A stretch of DNA of 64,000 nucleotides from Lunatibacter salilacus (GCF_009797935.1 NZ_VOLC01000008.1:62001-126000), one strand, 5' to 3'. Shown: positions 54,655 to 64,000, counted from the stretch's first letter. Notes: generated from the sequence alone by a model not told the origin. A program made the numbers and translations.

Positions 54655-56037
54655 ATGATCACTACTACAAAAAAATCGCAAAATCCCAACCCAATTTTAG
54701 CATGGGAAGAATTGAGAAGCACTTTGACAGGCACGCTCATATTGCCCGATTCAGAAATTTACGATAAATCCAGGGCGATTTGGAATGGTATGATCGACAG
54801 GAAACCTGCCTGTATAGTAAAATGTGCTAATGTCAATGATGTAGTTTCAGCTGTCAATTTTGGAAGGGAACAGCAGTTATTGGTGGCAGTAAAGGGTGGA
54901 GGACATAATGCTGCTGGATTTGCTATGTGTGATGAGGGAATGGTCATTGACCTTTCCAATATGAAGGAAATCGAAGTAGATCCGAAGTTAAGAACGGTAG
55001 TGGCCCAGCCGGGTGTTTTATGGGGAGAATTTGATAAAGCAACCCAGGAACATGGATTGGCTGTGACCGGAGGGGCGGTAACCACCACAGGTATCGCAGG
55101 CCTTACCTTGGGTGGGGGAGTTGGTTGGTTGATGGGAAAATACGGTGCCACCTGTGATAACCTGCTTTCCGCAGAACTTGTAACTGCCGATGGACAGGTT
55201 TTGACGGCGAGCCCTGAAGAAAATCCTGATCTTTTTTGGGCCATCAGAGGGGGTGGGGGTAATTTTGGAATTGTTACTTCCTTTGAATTCCAGTTGCATC
55301 AGGTCGGGAATATCATTGGGGGCATGGTCCTGCACCCCATGGAGAAAATAGTAGAAGTACTTAAGTTTTTCCGGAGTTTTACCCAAAATGCTCCTGATGA
55401 ATTAACCGTCTATGCTGGTGCCATGACAAGCCCGGATGGTATTCCCATGGTTGCCCTTATTTTATGCTACTGCGGACATGACCTGAACGAGGGCAAAAGG
55501 ATTATCGCTCCACTGCGGGAATTTGGTCCCCCTTTGGCCGATATGATTGGAACCATGCCATATCTCCAACAACAGTCCATGCTGGATGCAGCGGCTCCCC
55601 ATGGACTATTCAGTTACTGGAAAGCAAACCAACTCACCACATTAAGCGATGAGGCCATTGAAGTAATTAAAAACCAAGTTCTACTGGTTACTTCCCCCAG
55701 GACGATGACCCTTATCGAACACCACCATGGGGCAATCAATAATGTAGCCCAGGATTCAACCGCCTTTATGCAAAGGAACTCATCCTATGATTTTATTATT
55801 ATATCATTATGGAATGAATCTGAGGAGTCCCCTATTCATATTGAGTGGACCAGGAATTTTTTTGAAGCCATGAAGCCTTTTTTCAGCAGTGGTGTCTATG
55901 TCAACGCACTTTTTAACGATGAAGGTCCTGACCGTGTCAGGGCTGCCTACGGGGATAATTACGAAAGATTACGTCATATAAAACAAATATATGATCCCAA
56001 AAACTTCTTCAGGTGTAACAACAATATAGTACCCTAG
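54655..56037 (+). CDS. FAD-linked oxidase of the berberine-bridge-enzyme (BBE) family
   Basis: The 460-residue flavoprotein has an FAD_binding_4 domain (residues about 50-220) and a C-terminal BBE segment (NYERLRHIKQIYDPKNFFRCNNNI). His84 in GGGHNAAG is positioned for the 8-alpha-N-histidyl FAD bond, and Cys167 in YGATCDNLLSAEL is the site of the second, 6-S-cysteinyl bond in related oxidases, so a bicovalent FAD is plausible. Members oxidise sugars, oligosaccharides, alkaloids or phenols using O2. No leader is seen, so it should be cytoplasmic. The gene stands 205 bp after the alkylsulfatase remnant and is not obviously in an operon; being near an HTCS suggests an oxidised carbohydrate or phenol as substrate. 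Confidence 0.9.
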   Translation: MITTTKKSQNPNPILAWEELRSTLTGTLILPDSEIYDKSRAIWNGMIDRKPACIVKCANVNDVVSAVNFGREQQLLVAVKGGGHNAAGFAMCDEGMVIDLSNMKEIEVDPKLRTVVAQPGVLWGEFDKATQEHGLAVTGGAVTTTGIAGLTLGGGVGWLMGKYGATCDNLLSAELVTADGQVLTASPEENPDLFWAIRGGGGNFGIVTSFEFQLHQVGNIIGGMVLHPMEKIVEVLKFFRSFTQNAPDELTVYAGAMTSPDGIPMVALILCYCGHDLNEGKRIIAPLREFGPPLADMIGTMPYLQQQSMLDAAAPHGLFSYWKANQLTTLSDEAIEVIKNQVLLVTSPRTMTLIEHHHGAINNVAQDSTAFMQRNSSYDFIIISLWNESEESPIHIEWTRNFFEAMKPFFSSGVYVNALFNDEGPDRVRAAYGDNYERLRHIKQIYDPKNFFRCNNNIVP

Positions 56038-56142
56038 CTAAAAAGGTAACAATAAGCATTTTATAAAGCCGCAGGAGAACAAAAGAAGCTTTAAAATGGG
56101 CCTTCTCTGGATGTTATATACCCTTTGGTGACGGCTGGGTTA

Positions 56143-56162
56143 ATGCCGATAGCTATCGGCAT
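56143..56162. repeat. perfect 20-bp palindrome
   Basis: ATGCCGATAGCTATCGGCAT is its own reverse complement. It lies 105 bp after the FAD-oxidase stop and 100 bp before the end of the convergent TonB receptor gene. The CCGATAGCTATCGG core is familiar from Bacteroidota intergenic DNA; here it may act as a bidirectional stop or a protein site. Confidence 0.65.
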
Positions 56163-56262
56163 GTAACTTTTCGCCCCGCTCTTATATCCCTTCAAAGATC
56201 AAAAACCCCGTTTCTTACCGGCTGGATAAATTTATTTTCCCACCTAAAAATTTGACAGCGGG

Positions 56263-58677
56263 TCAATTGGTAACCCTTTGCTGTTCTTCTTGGGATCCTA
56301 CTTTTCTATCTCTGGTTCCTTTGATTTTGCTATTTCCAAACTTATAGGTGTAGGTGGCCATAAATACCCTTTTTTCAAATTTGAGTCTACCTGAAAAATC
56401 GATATCAGCGGCCTCAAATGACCGCCACCTTAATTGATTGGTTTCGAGAATGTCATTGCAGGATACCCTTATTACCCCGGCTTTTTCAAACTCCTTTTGA
56501 ATTCCGAGATTGATAAAGCCTCTGGACAGCCAATTAAAATATCCGTTGATGACGGGAGACCTATAATTCCCCGTCAACTCTACGGTGTATTTTTTGGGAA
56601 GCGTAAAGGTATTGGTCAACACGACCTGCAGCCCTTTCTGGTCTACCTCATAAACCTCTCCATTCAGCACTGAATTGACTTTTTGATAATTTGAAGTGAA
56701 GTTGTTTTGGGTTTCCCACCAGGGTGTCACTTCCAAAGGGAAAGCCACAATCATGGAAACCGTCTGCCTTTGGTCAATATTTTCCGATTTTAGAAACACA
56801 GTATTTGTTTCTTCATCCAGGGTAGGTTGAAACCGTGCAATTAAATCTTTGTCCATGCTATGCTGCACCGAGAAAATCCAGCTTTTGAAAGAATAATCTG
56901 TTTTGATGGTATTGGTGTAGGTAGGTAGGATGTTTTCATTTCCGGCAAAAAATGTAAAAGGGTCAGAAAAAAACACAAAAGGTGCTATCTCATTGAAAGT
57001 AGGGCGGGTGATCCTGCGTCCATAAGACACCTGAACCAAGTTGTCGGGATTGATTTTTCTGGACAAAAATGTAGTTGGAAAGAAATCCCCGTAATGCCTG
57101 TAAACAATTTGCTCTCCTGAAAGGGTAGTCAGTTTGGTTTTGGTGTTCTCGTACCTTAGCCCTGCATTTAGAGTAGTCTTTTCATCAAGTGTGATTTTGG
57201 CCGAGGAAAAAGCCGCCAATATATCTTCATGAAGAAGGCCATCATTTGTGAATTTTGCATCAATTAGCCAATCTGATCCAAAATTCTCTTCGAAAGCAAC
57301 TGTATTGGTCAATGTTGAGAACGTGCCCCGGATACCTGATTCTACAGCTACTGATTCCCCGATTTTCCTGGAATGGTTCATATCTGTCACCCAAAGCTCA
57401 ATTGGGGTATCTTTGCTTATTCTGAAGTTCTTTGAATTGATCAAATCATTGGATTCATTGTAATTCATAATGGTATATGCCGATGGATTGAAATTTTTGT
57501 AGGTCAAGTAATCTACGTTGGTACTGATGACCTGTCCGTTTTGGAATGTATGATGAAGATTAATATTGCCCATGACATGACTCCATTTATTGACTTCTAC
57601 CGTTGTCATCCTAAAAAGGGTATCCGGGGAAATGGAATAATTGGATTTTGTGACATTGGGTGCAGTTAGATCCCAACGGTTATTATAGCCGCTGACCAAG
57701 CCACTGAGGATGGTATTATTTCCTAATTTGTAGTCAAACCCTGTCTGATAATTGATGGACTTTCTGGTGGAAAACCGATCAGTGTAGGTATCAATACCAA
57801 TGTCTTCAAATCCGTTGTTGTTGCCTCTAAATTGTTCCCATTCTGCTACCTGATCTACATAGGTCGAGGACAGAAGAGCAAACCAACTGAATTTCGGTCC
57901 TTGATGGTTGAGATTGAAGCTCATATTGCCATTATAACCAGATCCATAGCCTTGTCCGACTGTCAGGGAACCATTGGTGCCTATTAAATCATTGTCCTTT
58001 TTCATCACGATATTGATAAACCCTGCATCACCGTCCGCATCATAGTTGGCAGGGGGGACAGTAATGATTTCGATCTTTTCGACATCACTGGAATTCAGAC
58101 CGGCCAACATCTGATAAGCCGCCTCTAGGGGCATTCTGAATCTTTGGCCATTCATCAGGATTACCACTCCGTTCTTACCTAAAACGGAGAGCGAATTACT
58201 CTGCCTGTTTACCGATACACCGGGAGACCTATCCAGCACATCGATGACCGACAATCCGGCAGCCGAAATGCTGTTCGCCACATTTACCACCATTTTACCC
58301 TGTTCCAACTCAAAAAAAGGACGGGTGGCCGTGACGATAATCTCTTCCAATTCCTCTTCTAGTTCATGTAATATGGAGGGAGTTAATAATAGTTCCTCTT
58401 CTACTGATACGTTAATCCTATCAAGAAACCTGTGAAATCCCACTGTGGTTATCGACAATAGGTATTCATTGGGGGTAACCTGGTCAAAATAAAAACTTCC
58501 GTCTGACTCAGAAACCACACCTTTTACCAATGAGGAATCCTTTTCTGATAGTAATAGGACATTGGCAAATGGTAATGGCTCTCCATCCAGATTCGTTACC
58601 CTTCCACTAATTTGGCTTTGTGCACAAAGGAGAGTTGACAAGTTGAAAAATACGAATAGTAAGGCGAAATTTTTCAT
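56263..58677 (-). CDS. TonB-dependent receptor with carboxypeptidase-like N-domain (outer-membrane beta-barrel family)
   Basis: The 804-residue protein has a leader (ending LLCAQ), a carboxypeptidase-regulatory-like domain (residues about 22-105: SQISGRVTNLDGEPLPFANVLL, SDGSFYFDQVTPNEYLLSI), a plug (VIDVLDRSPGVSVNRQSNSL; DVEKIEIITVPPANYDADGD with AGFINIVMKKD) and a barrel ending with VFMATYTYKFGNSKIKGTRD and a polar tail. This subfamily (OMP_b-brl_3) usually imports small siderophore-, vitamin- or peptide-like ligands. It is not next to a SusD gene. It is transcribed away from the HTCS remnant and the second SusCD pair, so it may or may not belong to that locus. Confidence 0.93.
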   Translation of the reverse strand: MKNFALLFVFFNLSTLLCAQSQISGRVTNLDGEPLPFANVLLLSEKDSSLVKGVVSESDGSFYFDQVTPNEYLLSITTVGFHRFLDRINVSVEEELLLTPSILHELEEELEEIIVTATRPFFELEQGKMVVNVANSISAAGLSVIDVLDRSPGVSVNRQSNSLSVLGKNGVVILMNGQRFRMPLEAAYQMLAGLNSSDVEKIEIITVPPANYDADGDAGFINIVMKKDNDLIGTNGSLTVGQGYGSGYNGNMSFNLNHQGPKFSWFALLSSTYVDQVAEWEQFRGNNNGFEDIGIDTYTDRFSTRKSINYQTGFDYKLGNNTILSGLVSGYNNRWDLTAPNVTKSNYSISPDTLFRMTTVEVNKWSHVMGNINLHHTFQNGQVISTNVDYLTYKNFNPSAYTIMNYNESNDLINSKNFRISKDTPIELWVTDMNHSRKIGESVAVESGIRGTFSTLTNTVAFEENFGSDWLIDAKFTNDGLLHEDILAAFSSAKITLDEKTTLNAGLRYENTKTKLTTLSGEQIVYRHYGDFFPTTFLSRKINPDNLVQVSYGRRITRPTFNEIAPFVFFSDPFTFFAGNENILPTYTNTIKTDYSFKSWIFSVQHSMDKDLIARFQPTLDEETNTVFLKSENIDQRQTVSMIVAFPLEVTPWWETQNNFTSNYQKVNSVLNGEVYEVDQKGLQVVLTNTFTLPKKYTVELTGNYRSPVINGYFNWLSRGFINLGIQKEFEKAGVIRVSCNDILETNQLRWRSFEAADIDFSGRLKFEKRVFMATYTYKFGNSKIKGTRDRKVGSQEEQQRVTN

Positions 58678-58936
58678 ATCCGAACTGTTTTCAGGGTCCT
58701 ATATTTCATGCAACATGATCGTTGATAATTCATAGGGAAGTTAGAGACATTGATCAGGCAGGTGTTAGTTCATATGTTCCAAATTGTAGTAGAAATGTTT
58801 CAATTGCTTGAAATGCGGAATAGCTCCAGAACCAATATTAAAAAAGGACTATGCTGATGGGGGTGATGTAAAATTTACCGACGCATTTTTGCAGAAAACT
58901 AAATGCCAAATCTATTTTAAAAGGAGCCAAACGTAC

Positions 58937-59347
58937 TCAATGGTGAATATATCCAGAAGGAGTGTTTCCAAAATGTTTTTTAAAACATTTATTGAAATAG
59001 GATAAACTGTTAAAACCGACCGCATAGGCAACCGCAGTTACATTTCCGGCTTTTTGTTTCAAGAGGCTCTTTGCTCTTTTCAGTCGGAATACCCTGATAT
59101 ATTCAGTCGCAGAACAGTCGGTCAATGCCTTCGGTTTTCGGTGCAGATTAGTTCGGCTCATTCCAATTTCCCTGATGAATATTTTCACATCAAATTCCGA
59201 TTTCATGATATTTTCCCCCAGAATATCCATGGCTCTTTTCAGGAATCTTTCATCTATTGATGTCACTGCAATTTCGGAGGGCTGCAAGCTGAGAGAGCGG
59301 ATTAATTTTTTCCGTAGTTTTTTTCTGCCTTCAATGGGATTTGCCAT
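58937..59347 (-). pseudogene. C-terminal remnant of a hybrid two-component regulator
   Basis: The 136-codon frame encodes only the DNA-binding end of an HTCS: SLQPSEIAVTSIDERFLKRAMDIL, FDVKIFIREIGMSRTNLHRKPKAL, and FRLKRAKSLLKQKAGNVTAVAYAVGFNSLSYF. The reading N-terminal to it on the - strand meets stops; no receiver, kinase or propeller sequence is present. HTH substitutions (Leu to Pro in HRKPKAL and in ANPIEGRKKLR) are consistent with decay. It lies 189 bp upstream of, and divergent from, the second SusC gene, the usual site of a PUL regulator, so the original regulator of that PUL has been lost in part. Confidence 0.82.
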
Positions 59348-59447
59348 CGATCTAAAAATGAGCTTTTTAGTTCAATATCAAGTAATCGAATAGTTTCGGA
59401 ACCTTTTTCACGACACTATAACAGGGAACTTTAAAGTTGAAATTTAA

Positions 59448-59479
59448 TTAAATAGTATTTTTTTTATTTAAACAGTATT
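59448..59479 (+). promoter_or_regulatory. tandem direct repeat TTAAAYAGTATT upstream of SusC2
   Basis: TTAAATAGTATT at 59448-59459 and TTAAACAGTATT at 59468-59479 lie 20 bp apart (two helical turns), about 60-90 bp before the SusC2 ATG. Tandem half-sites on one face of the helix are what AraC-type HTCS dimers bind. Similar AATAGTATT words occur before the SUMF1-like gene (4249-4257), the second ceramidase-like gene (7264-7272, reversed) and the AraC genes. Confidence 0.5.
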
Positions 59480-59535
59480 GTATATTCACGATTTAGTCAT
59501 ATAATTATCGTCTCAACTTAACCAACTATATATTT

Positions 59536-62535
59536 ATGAAAAAACTATTATGGATAATTTGTGCAGCTCTATTCTTTCATTTTGGTGCCTACGCCCAAAG
59601 TGAGGTATCGGGCAAAGTTACTTCGAGGGTGAACCAGGAGCCCCTTCCCGGAGTAAGCATTCTCGTCAAAGAAACTGGTACCGGAGTCGTGACGAATGAA
59701 GCGGGGGAATTTTCCCTTATGGTACCTGAAGGTGGAAGAACGCTAGTTTTTTCATTTATTGGCATGGCCAAACAAGAAATCGTAATTGGAAATCAGAGCG
59801 TATTTGATATCCGGCTTGCGGAGGATCAGCAAAGCTTGGACGAAGTCGTCGTCATCGGGTACGGCACGATGGACAGGAGACGGTTGGCATCCGCAGTCAG
59901 TACAATCGGTAGCGACGAACTGGACAAAGACCCCTTGCCCTCTCTGACACAGGCCATTCAGGGAAAAGCAGGAGGAGTGCAAGTAACCCAAAACTCAGGA
60001 ACTCCCGGCGGGGGTATCAGTATCCGGGTCAGGGGGACCACTTCCATCAACGCCAGTTCTGAGCCGCTTTATGTCATAGACGGAGTTCCCGTAAACAGTA
60101 CCACCAACTTTATCGGAGGCCAAGATTTTAACTTTGGCGGTGCTGATCAGGGAATCAACATATTGGCATCCATCAATCCCAGCGATATTGCTTCGATCGA
60201 GATATTAAAAGATGCTGCCGCTACAGCCATTTATGGTGCAAGGGCCTCAAACGGGGTTGTTCTTGTTACTACCAAAAGAGGGCGCGCCAATGAAAGCCGG
60301 ATTAGCATTAATGCCTACGCCGGATATTCAGAAGTGCCCAAAGAGCGAAGATTGCCGTTTATGAATTCGGTCGAATACGTGGATTATATACAGGATCTTT
60401 GGAGTTATAGACCGCAAGGCGGATCCCCCAATCCGCTGTTATTGGATACATCCGTTGATACCGATTGGCAGAGCGAAACCTTTCGGCAGGCAGCCATACA
60501 GAATTATGAAATATCCGCAACAGGCGGAAGTGAAAAGACCCAATATTATACTTCTGTCGGCTATTTCAATCAGGAGGGAACGATCAAAAATTCCGGGTTT
60601 CACCGCTACAGCTTCAGGTTGAACTTGGATCACCAACATAGTGACAAATTGCAGTTCAGCGCCAATGTGAACCTTACCACTGCCGTTAATCGAAGAATTC
60701 AGGAAGAAAATTCCCGGTCAGCGCCTATACGTAATGGACTAGTCACGCCTCCTACCTTGGGGGTTACCGATCAGAATGGAGACTGGATCTTTGATCCACA
60801 GGTTACCTCTAGAGAAAACCCAGTCGCCTGGCTAACATTACCTTCCAATACAGCTGAAAATCTCCGAATACTAACCAATGTGGGAGCCACTTATAAATTT
60901 ACAGAGGGCCTTTCGTTTAGGACAAATTTTGGGGTAGATTTGAGTACTATTGAAGAAAACTTCTTCCTGCCGCCCAACGGTGTACGTTTCAACCAAGGAA
61001 TTGGACTTGGAGGAAGTCGCATATCCAAGGATCAGTTGTGGCTGAATGAAAACTACCTTCAATTTGAGAAAGAAATCGACGAGAACAATAGCTTCGATGC
61101 GATTCTCGGGCTGTCCTTTCAGGAATCCAACTTTTCTTTTACAGATGCGAGAAGAACCAATTTTCCCTTCAACGAAATCCCAATCATCAGTGCGGGAGGA
61201 ATAATAAGCGGTGCCAATGCAGGTGTGCAGGAGTGGAGTATCGTTTCTTATTTCTCCAGGATAAATTATAACTTCAAAAATAAGTATTTTCTAACAGCCA
61301 ATTATCGGATAGATGGATCCTCTAGATTTGGCGCACTTAACAAATATGCCCATTTCCCTTCAGTGGCGGTTGCATGGAGACTCGGCGACGAGGACTTTAT
61401 GCAGGATAATGGGGTGTTTGAAAACCTAAAGCTGAGAACGAGCTGGGGACTTTCAGGAAACCAGGAAATACCCAACTACGTCAATCAAATTTTGTATTCC
61501 GGCGGCCAGGTTTACAACCAGCAGGCTGGCTTTACACCAAACGTATATGGCAGTGGTGAGCTGGGTTGGGAGACTACCGAGCAGTACAATTTAGGGGTAG
61601 ATTTCTCTATGTTTAATGGAAGGATTAGTGTATTGGCAGATTATTATGTCAAAAACACGAGAGATCTACTAATCAACGTGCAAATTCCGCGAACATCCGG
61701 CTATAGAACCACATTCACTAATTTGGGAGAAATCCAAAACCGAGGATTTGAGTTCGAGCTGCAGTCAAGGAACCTTACTGGGGAGTTTGTATGGAATACG
61801 TCCCTTAATATGACTTTCAACAGAAATGAAGTCAAGGCCCTGCCCGAGGGTGATTTATTGGGAGGAATAGGGAACTTCAATATTGCCCGTGAAGGAATGC
61901 CATTGGGGTCTTTCTTCGGTTGGGTAATGCATGGGGTCAATCCGGAAACGGGCATGATCGACTTTGAACGCGAAGACGGTACGCTAGGCGCCCCCACCCG
62001 GCAACAAGACCGACAGATTATAGGTAATCCCAACCCCCGGCTTTTCGGAGGTATTACCAACAACTTCTTTTACAAGAACTTTGATTTCAGTGTTATGGGT
62101 CAGTTCGTCGGCGGTGTAGAACTGTACAACTATACGGCATTCTACCGTCTGTCCGGCTTCAACCTTAGTGGTAATGGAGACAGCATGTGGACTAGGAGAT
62201 GGAGACAGCCAGGTGACATTACCGATGTGCCAAGACCTTCTCCGGGAAGCCTGGACAATGCGGCAGTTTCTACCAGATGGGTGGAAGATGGCTCATTTTT
62301 CAGGATCCGGAACATTACGTTGGGGTATTCGCTGCCAGCTACTATAGCTGAAAGGCTCAAGGTTGCAAATCTTAGAATATATACGACCGTTCAAAATGCT
62401 TTTGTATTTACGAAATACACAGGCTATGATCCGGAAGTTAATGCCATGTCCAGTGACGGTATCGCATACGGCACCGACCACAGCAACTATCCGCAGCCTA
62501 GAATTTTCACCGGAGGAATCAATGTTACCTTTTAA
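59536..62535 (+). CDS. SusC/RagA-type TonB-dependent transporter, second pair
   Basis: The 999-residue full-length protein has a Sec leader (ending FGAYAQ), a carboxypeptidase-like domain (residues about 22-95: SEVSGKVTSRVNQEPLPGVSILVKETGTG), a TonB box and link (LDEVVVIGYGTMDRRRLASAV), a plug with VRVRGTTSINASSEPLYVIDGVPV-like blocks (here IRVRGTTSINASSEPLYVID) and IEILKDAAATAIYGARASNG, and a C-terminal barrel ending FTGGINVTF. It pairs with SusD 10 bp downstream for import of a large ligand. Two AATAGTATT-like half-sites lie just upstream, and the adjacent regulator is a remnant. The substrate is unknown and the ligand-degrading genes may lie beyond the right edge. Confidence 0.96.
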   Translation: MKKLLWIICAALFFHFGAYAQSEVSGKVTSRVNQEPLPGVSILVKETGTGVVTNEAGEFSLMVPEGGRTLVFSFIGMAKQEIVIGNQSVFDIRLAEDQQSLDEVVVIGYGTMDRRRLASAVSTIGSDELDKDPLPSLTQAIQGKAGGVQVTQNSGTPGGGISIRVRGTTSINASSEPLYVIDGVPVNSTTNFIGGQDFNFGGADQGINILASINPSDIASIEILKDAAATAIYGARASNGVVLVTTKRGRANESRISINAYAGYSEVPKERRLPFMNSVEYVDYIQDLWSYRPQGGSPNPLLLDTSVDTDWQSETFRQAAIQNYEISATGGSEKTQYYTSVGYFNQEGTIKNSGFHRYSFRLNLDHQHSDKLQFSANVNLTTAVNRRIQEENSRSAPIRNGLVTPPTLGVTDQNGDWIFDPQVTSRENPVAWLTLPSNTAENLRILTNVGATYKFTEGLSFRTNFGVDLSTIEENFFLPPNGVRFNQGIGLGGSRISKDQLWLNENYLQFEKEIDENNSFDAILGLSFQESNFSFTDARRTNFPFNEIPIISAGGIISGANAGVQEWSIVSYFSRINYNFKNKYFLTANYRIDGSSRFGALNKYAHFPSVAVAWRLGDEDFMQDNGVFENLKLRTSWGLSGNQEIPNYVNQILYSGGQVYNQQAGFTPNVYGSGELGWETTEQYNLGVDFSMFNGRISVLADYYVKNTRDLLINVQIPRTSGYRTTFTNLGEIQNRGFEFELQSRNLTGEFVWNTSLNMTFNRNEVKALPEGDLLGGIGNFNIAREGMPLGSFFGWVMHGVNPETGMIDFEREDGTLGAPTRQQDRQIIGNPNPRLFGGITNNFFYKNFDFSVMGQFVGGVELYNYTAFYRLSGFNLSGNGDSMWTRRWRQPGDITDVPRPSPGSLDNAAVSTRWVEDGSFFRIRNITLGYSLPATIAERLKVANLRIYTTVQNAFVFTKYTGYDPEVNAMSSDGIAYGTDHSNYPQPRIFTGGINVTF

Positions 62536-62545
62536 AGAAACAATC

Positions 62546-63898
62546 ATGAGAAAATATTTTAATAAACTCTTTGTCCTGGGTGTTGCGTTTTTCATGTTGT
62601 CATGTGATGATTTTATAGAAAAACAACCCATAGACCAGTTAAGTCAGGCTACTTTCTTTACCGATGTGGCTACTACACGGACGGCAGTAATTGGAGCATA
62701 CAGAACCCTAACCAGCAGCTTCAGCTATGGACAGGCGTTTATAACCATACCTGAATTCGCAGCCGGGCATATGGCACATATTTCCAGCTTTCCAGAATAT
62801 GTTGAATACCAGAATTTCGATATTCGGATTGATAATCCCTGGTCATTGAATATATGGACGGCCTCCTATGCCACTATCAACGCAGCGAATAATATTATTT
62901 TCTTTGCTCCTGAAATAGCGGGTTTTGGGACCAATAATGAACTTCAAAATCTGGTAAGAGAAGCCCGCTTTTTACGGGCGCTTTCCTATTTTAACTTGGT
63001 GAGAGGTTGGGGAGATGTCCCTTTGATTCTGATCCCTACTTCCCGGCAGACAACAAGTGGCGACTTGCGTGTGTCTAGAAATGCGGTAGCGGAGGTTTAC
63101 GCCGCCATCATTTCTGACCTTACCCAAGCTCTGGAACTACCCTTGACAGCTAGCGGTACAGGTAAAGGGCGTGCGACAGGTTTGGCTGCCCGCGCATTGC
63201 TTTCCAAAGTCCATTTGTATAATGGAAACTATTCGGATGCCGCACAGCTTGCTGAGGAGGTCGTGGGTAATTCCAGCTATATGTTAGCTGAGGATTTTTC
63301 CGACATTTGGCTCACGGAGAATTCTTCCGAATCCATTTTTGAACTGCAGTTTGACCAGCAGACCCCCAATACCTTTGTGACGAATGCCAACCCAGCATCA
63401 CGGCAAGAATTTTTTGCTTTAGAAGCCGCTTTGGATGTCTTCGAAGAAAATGACCTAAGGAGGGATTTTACTATTCGAACAGCTGCCAACAATACAGGCG
63501 AAGATCAACTGTATGTAGGTAAGTACAGAAACTTCAACCCGCCAAGCCAGAATGTGCCCATTTTCAGATTGGCTGAGGTATATCTGATTCATGCGGAAGC
63601 TAGTGCTAAAGCGGTATCTGCCGTCACAGCTTCTTCCCTGGAGAGCTTAAATGCCATCCGGGAGCGAGCGGGATTGGATCCAGTAACTTCTGCTGCTTCG
63701 GTAGAAGCATTTTCCAGGTTGGTTCAGGAGGAAAAGCGCAAGGAGATGATGTTCGAATCAGAAACTTGGTTTGATCTAACCCGTACGGGGCTGGCGTCGG
63801 AAATTTTGGGTGTTTCAACCGTCCAAAAATACCTCTTTCCCATTCCTCAACTGGAACTGGATTTGAATCAGAATCTCGTTCAAAATCCGGGTTACTAA
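62546..63898 (+). CDS. SusD/RagB-family nutrient-binding lipoprotein, second pair
   Basis: The 450-residue lipoprotein begins at the ATG at 62546 (MRKYFNKLFVLGVAFFMLSC; lipobox Cys20). A longer in-frame extension to 62363 lies inside SusC and lacks a leader at its start, so it is not the start. SusD marks are DDFIEKQPIDQLSQATFF, REARFLRALSYFNLVRGWGDVPLIL, EEKRKEMMFESETWFDLTRTG and the closing LFPIPQLELDLNQNLVQNPGY. It starts 10 bp after the SusC stop. An intrinsic terminator follows 18 bp after the stop, so the pair is one transcription unit. Confidence 0.96.
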   Translation: MRKYFNKLFVLGVAFFMLSCDDFIEKQPIDQLSQATFFTDVATTRTAVIGAYRTLTSSFSYGQAFITIPEFAAGHMAHISSFPEYVEYQNFDIRIDNPWSLNIWTASYATINAANNIIFFAPEIAGFGTNNELQNLVREARFLRALSYFNLVRGWGDVPLILIPTSRQTTSGDLRVSRNAVAEVYAAIISDLTQALELPLTASGTGKGRATGLAARALLSKVHLYNGNYSDAAQLAEEVVGNSSYMLAEDFSDIWLTENSSESIFELQFDQQTPNTFVTNANPASRQEFFALEAALDVFEENDLRRDFTIRTAANNTGEDQLYVGKYRNFNPPSQNVPIFRLAEVYLIHAEASAKAVSAVTASSLESLNAIRERAGLDPVTSAASVEAFSRLVQEEKRKEMMFESETWFDLTRTGLASEILGVSTVQKYLFPIPQLELDLNQNLVQNPGY

Positions 63899-63916
63899 CA
63901 TTCCACGATGAACAAG

Positions 63917-63953
63917 AGCACTGAGCCACTTAAAGGCTCAGTGCTTTTAATTT
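63917..63953 (+). terminator. intrinsic terminator after the second SusCD pair
   Basis: An 11-bp perfect stem (AGCACTGAGCC with GGCTCAGTGCT) encloses a seven-base loop and is followed by TTTAATTT. Confidence 0.9.
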
Positions 63954-64000
63954 ACATCCAAATTATTTGTGGGAATATTAATTTCTTCCAACAGGTTGCC

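Noticed and set aside
62363-62545. Upstream extension of the second SusD gene into SusC
   Set aside because: The ATG at 62546 gives a lipoprotein leader; the extension overlaps the SusC end and has no leader.

Overview
The window looks like the chromosome of a marine or otherwise glycan-degrading Bacteroidota, most likely of the Cytophagales/Cyclobacteriaceae type. The evidence is two SusC/SusD pairs, a hybrid two-component regulator with an N-terminal propeller, many SPI- or SPII-leadered proteins, genes without clear Shine-Dalgarno sites, and AT-rich intergenic DNA. No plasmid, phage or CRISPR hallmark was seen.

Layout. (1) 1-14.5 kb, + strand: the end of a SusC-type transporter (cut by the window), its SusD partner, a SUMF1-fold protein, three tandem but diverged neutral-ceramidase-family proteins (the third with a Tat leader), a large lipoprotein combining a sugar-dehydrogenase-like propeller, HEAT repeats and cytochrome c, and a DUF1080 protein. 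This resembles a catabolic locus in which SusCD imports what the secreted enzymes release; the substrate is unknown. (2) 14.5-18.6 kb: two closely similar AraC regulators on the - strand bracket one intact sialidase-family gene and two debris fields of related genes. (3) 18.9 kb: tRNA-Gly(CCC), - strand. (4) 19.4-25.4 kb: a compact locus of an Ig-like lipoprotein, a membrane-anchored TPR-CHAT protease-like protein and a YD-repeat lipoprotein, convergent with an ECF sigma factor and its membrane partner. This is the best candidate for an undescribed system. (5) 25.8-34 kb: a class III aminotransferase, a bacterial homologue of the eukaryotic N-terminal glutamine amidase NTAQ1, a B12-binding radical SAM enzyme, and divergently a leadered SAM-hydrolase-family protein followed by a TonB receptor.

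(6) 34-43.3 kb: a segment bounded by inverted copies of an intergenic repeat. It holds an ArsR/AHSA1/DoxX/YdeI operon, a 1523-residue LamG protein with a helical, hydrophobic C-terminus, and a GNAT acetyltransferase. (7) 43.4-48.7 kb: a small secreted protein, an M28 peptidase and the glycine decarboxylase gcvP. (8) 49.2-56 kb: a hybrid two-component regulator overlapping an EthD-family gene, a broken alkylsulfatase gene and an FAD-linked oxidase. (9) 56.2-64 kb: a TonB receptor on the - strand, the remnant of another hybrid regulator, and a complete SusC/SusD pair closed by a terminator.

Regulation visible in the sequence: a repeated AATAGTATT-like box before several genes (a 20-bp-spaced tandem pair before the second SusC), a shared box upstream of both AraC genes, and four good intrinsic terminators. 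Gene decay (sialidase fragments, frameshifted alkylsulfatase, HTCS remnant) suggests active turnover of the catabolic loci.
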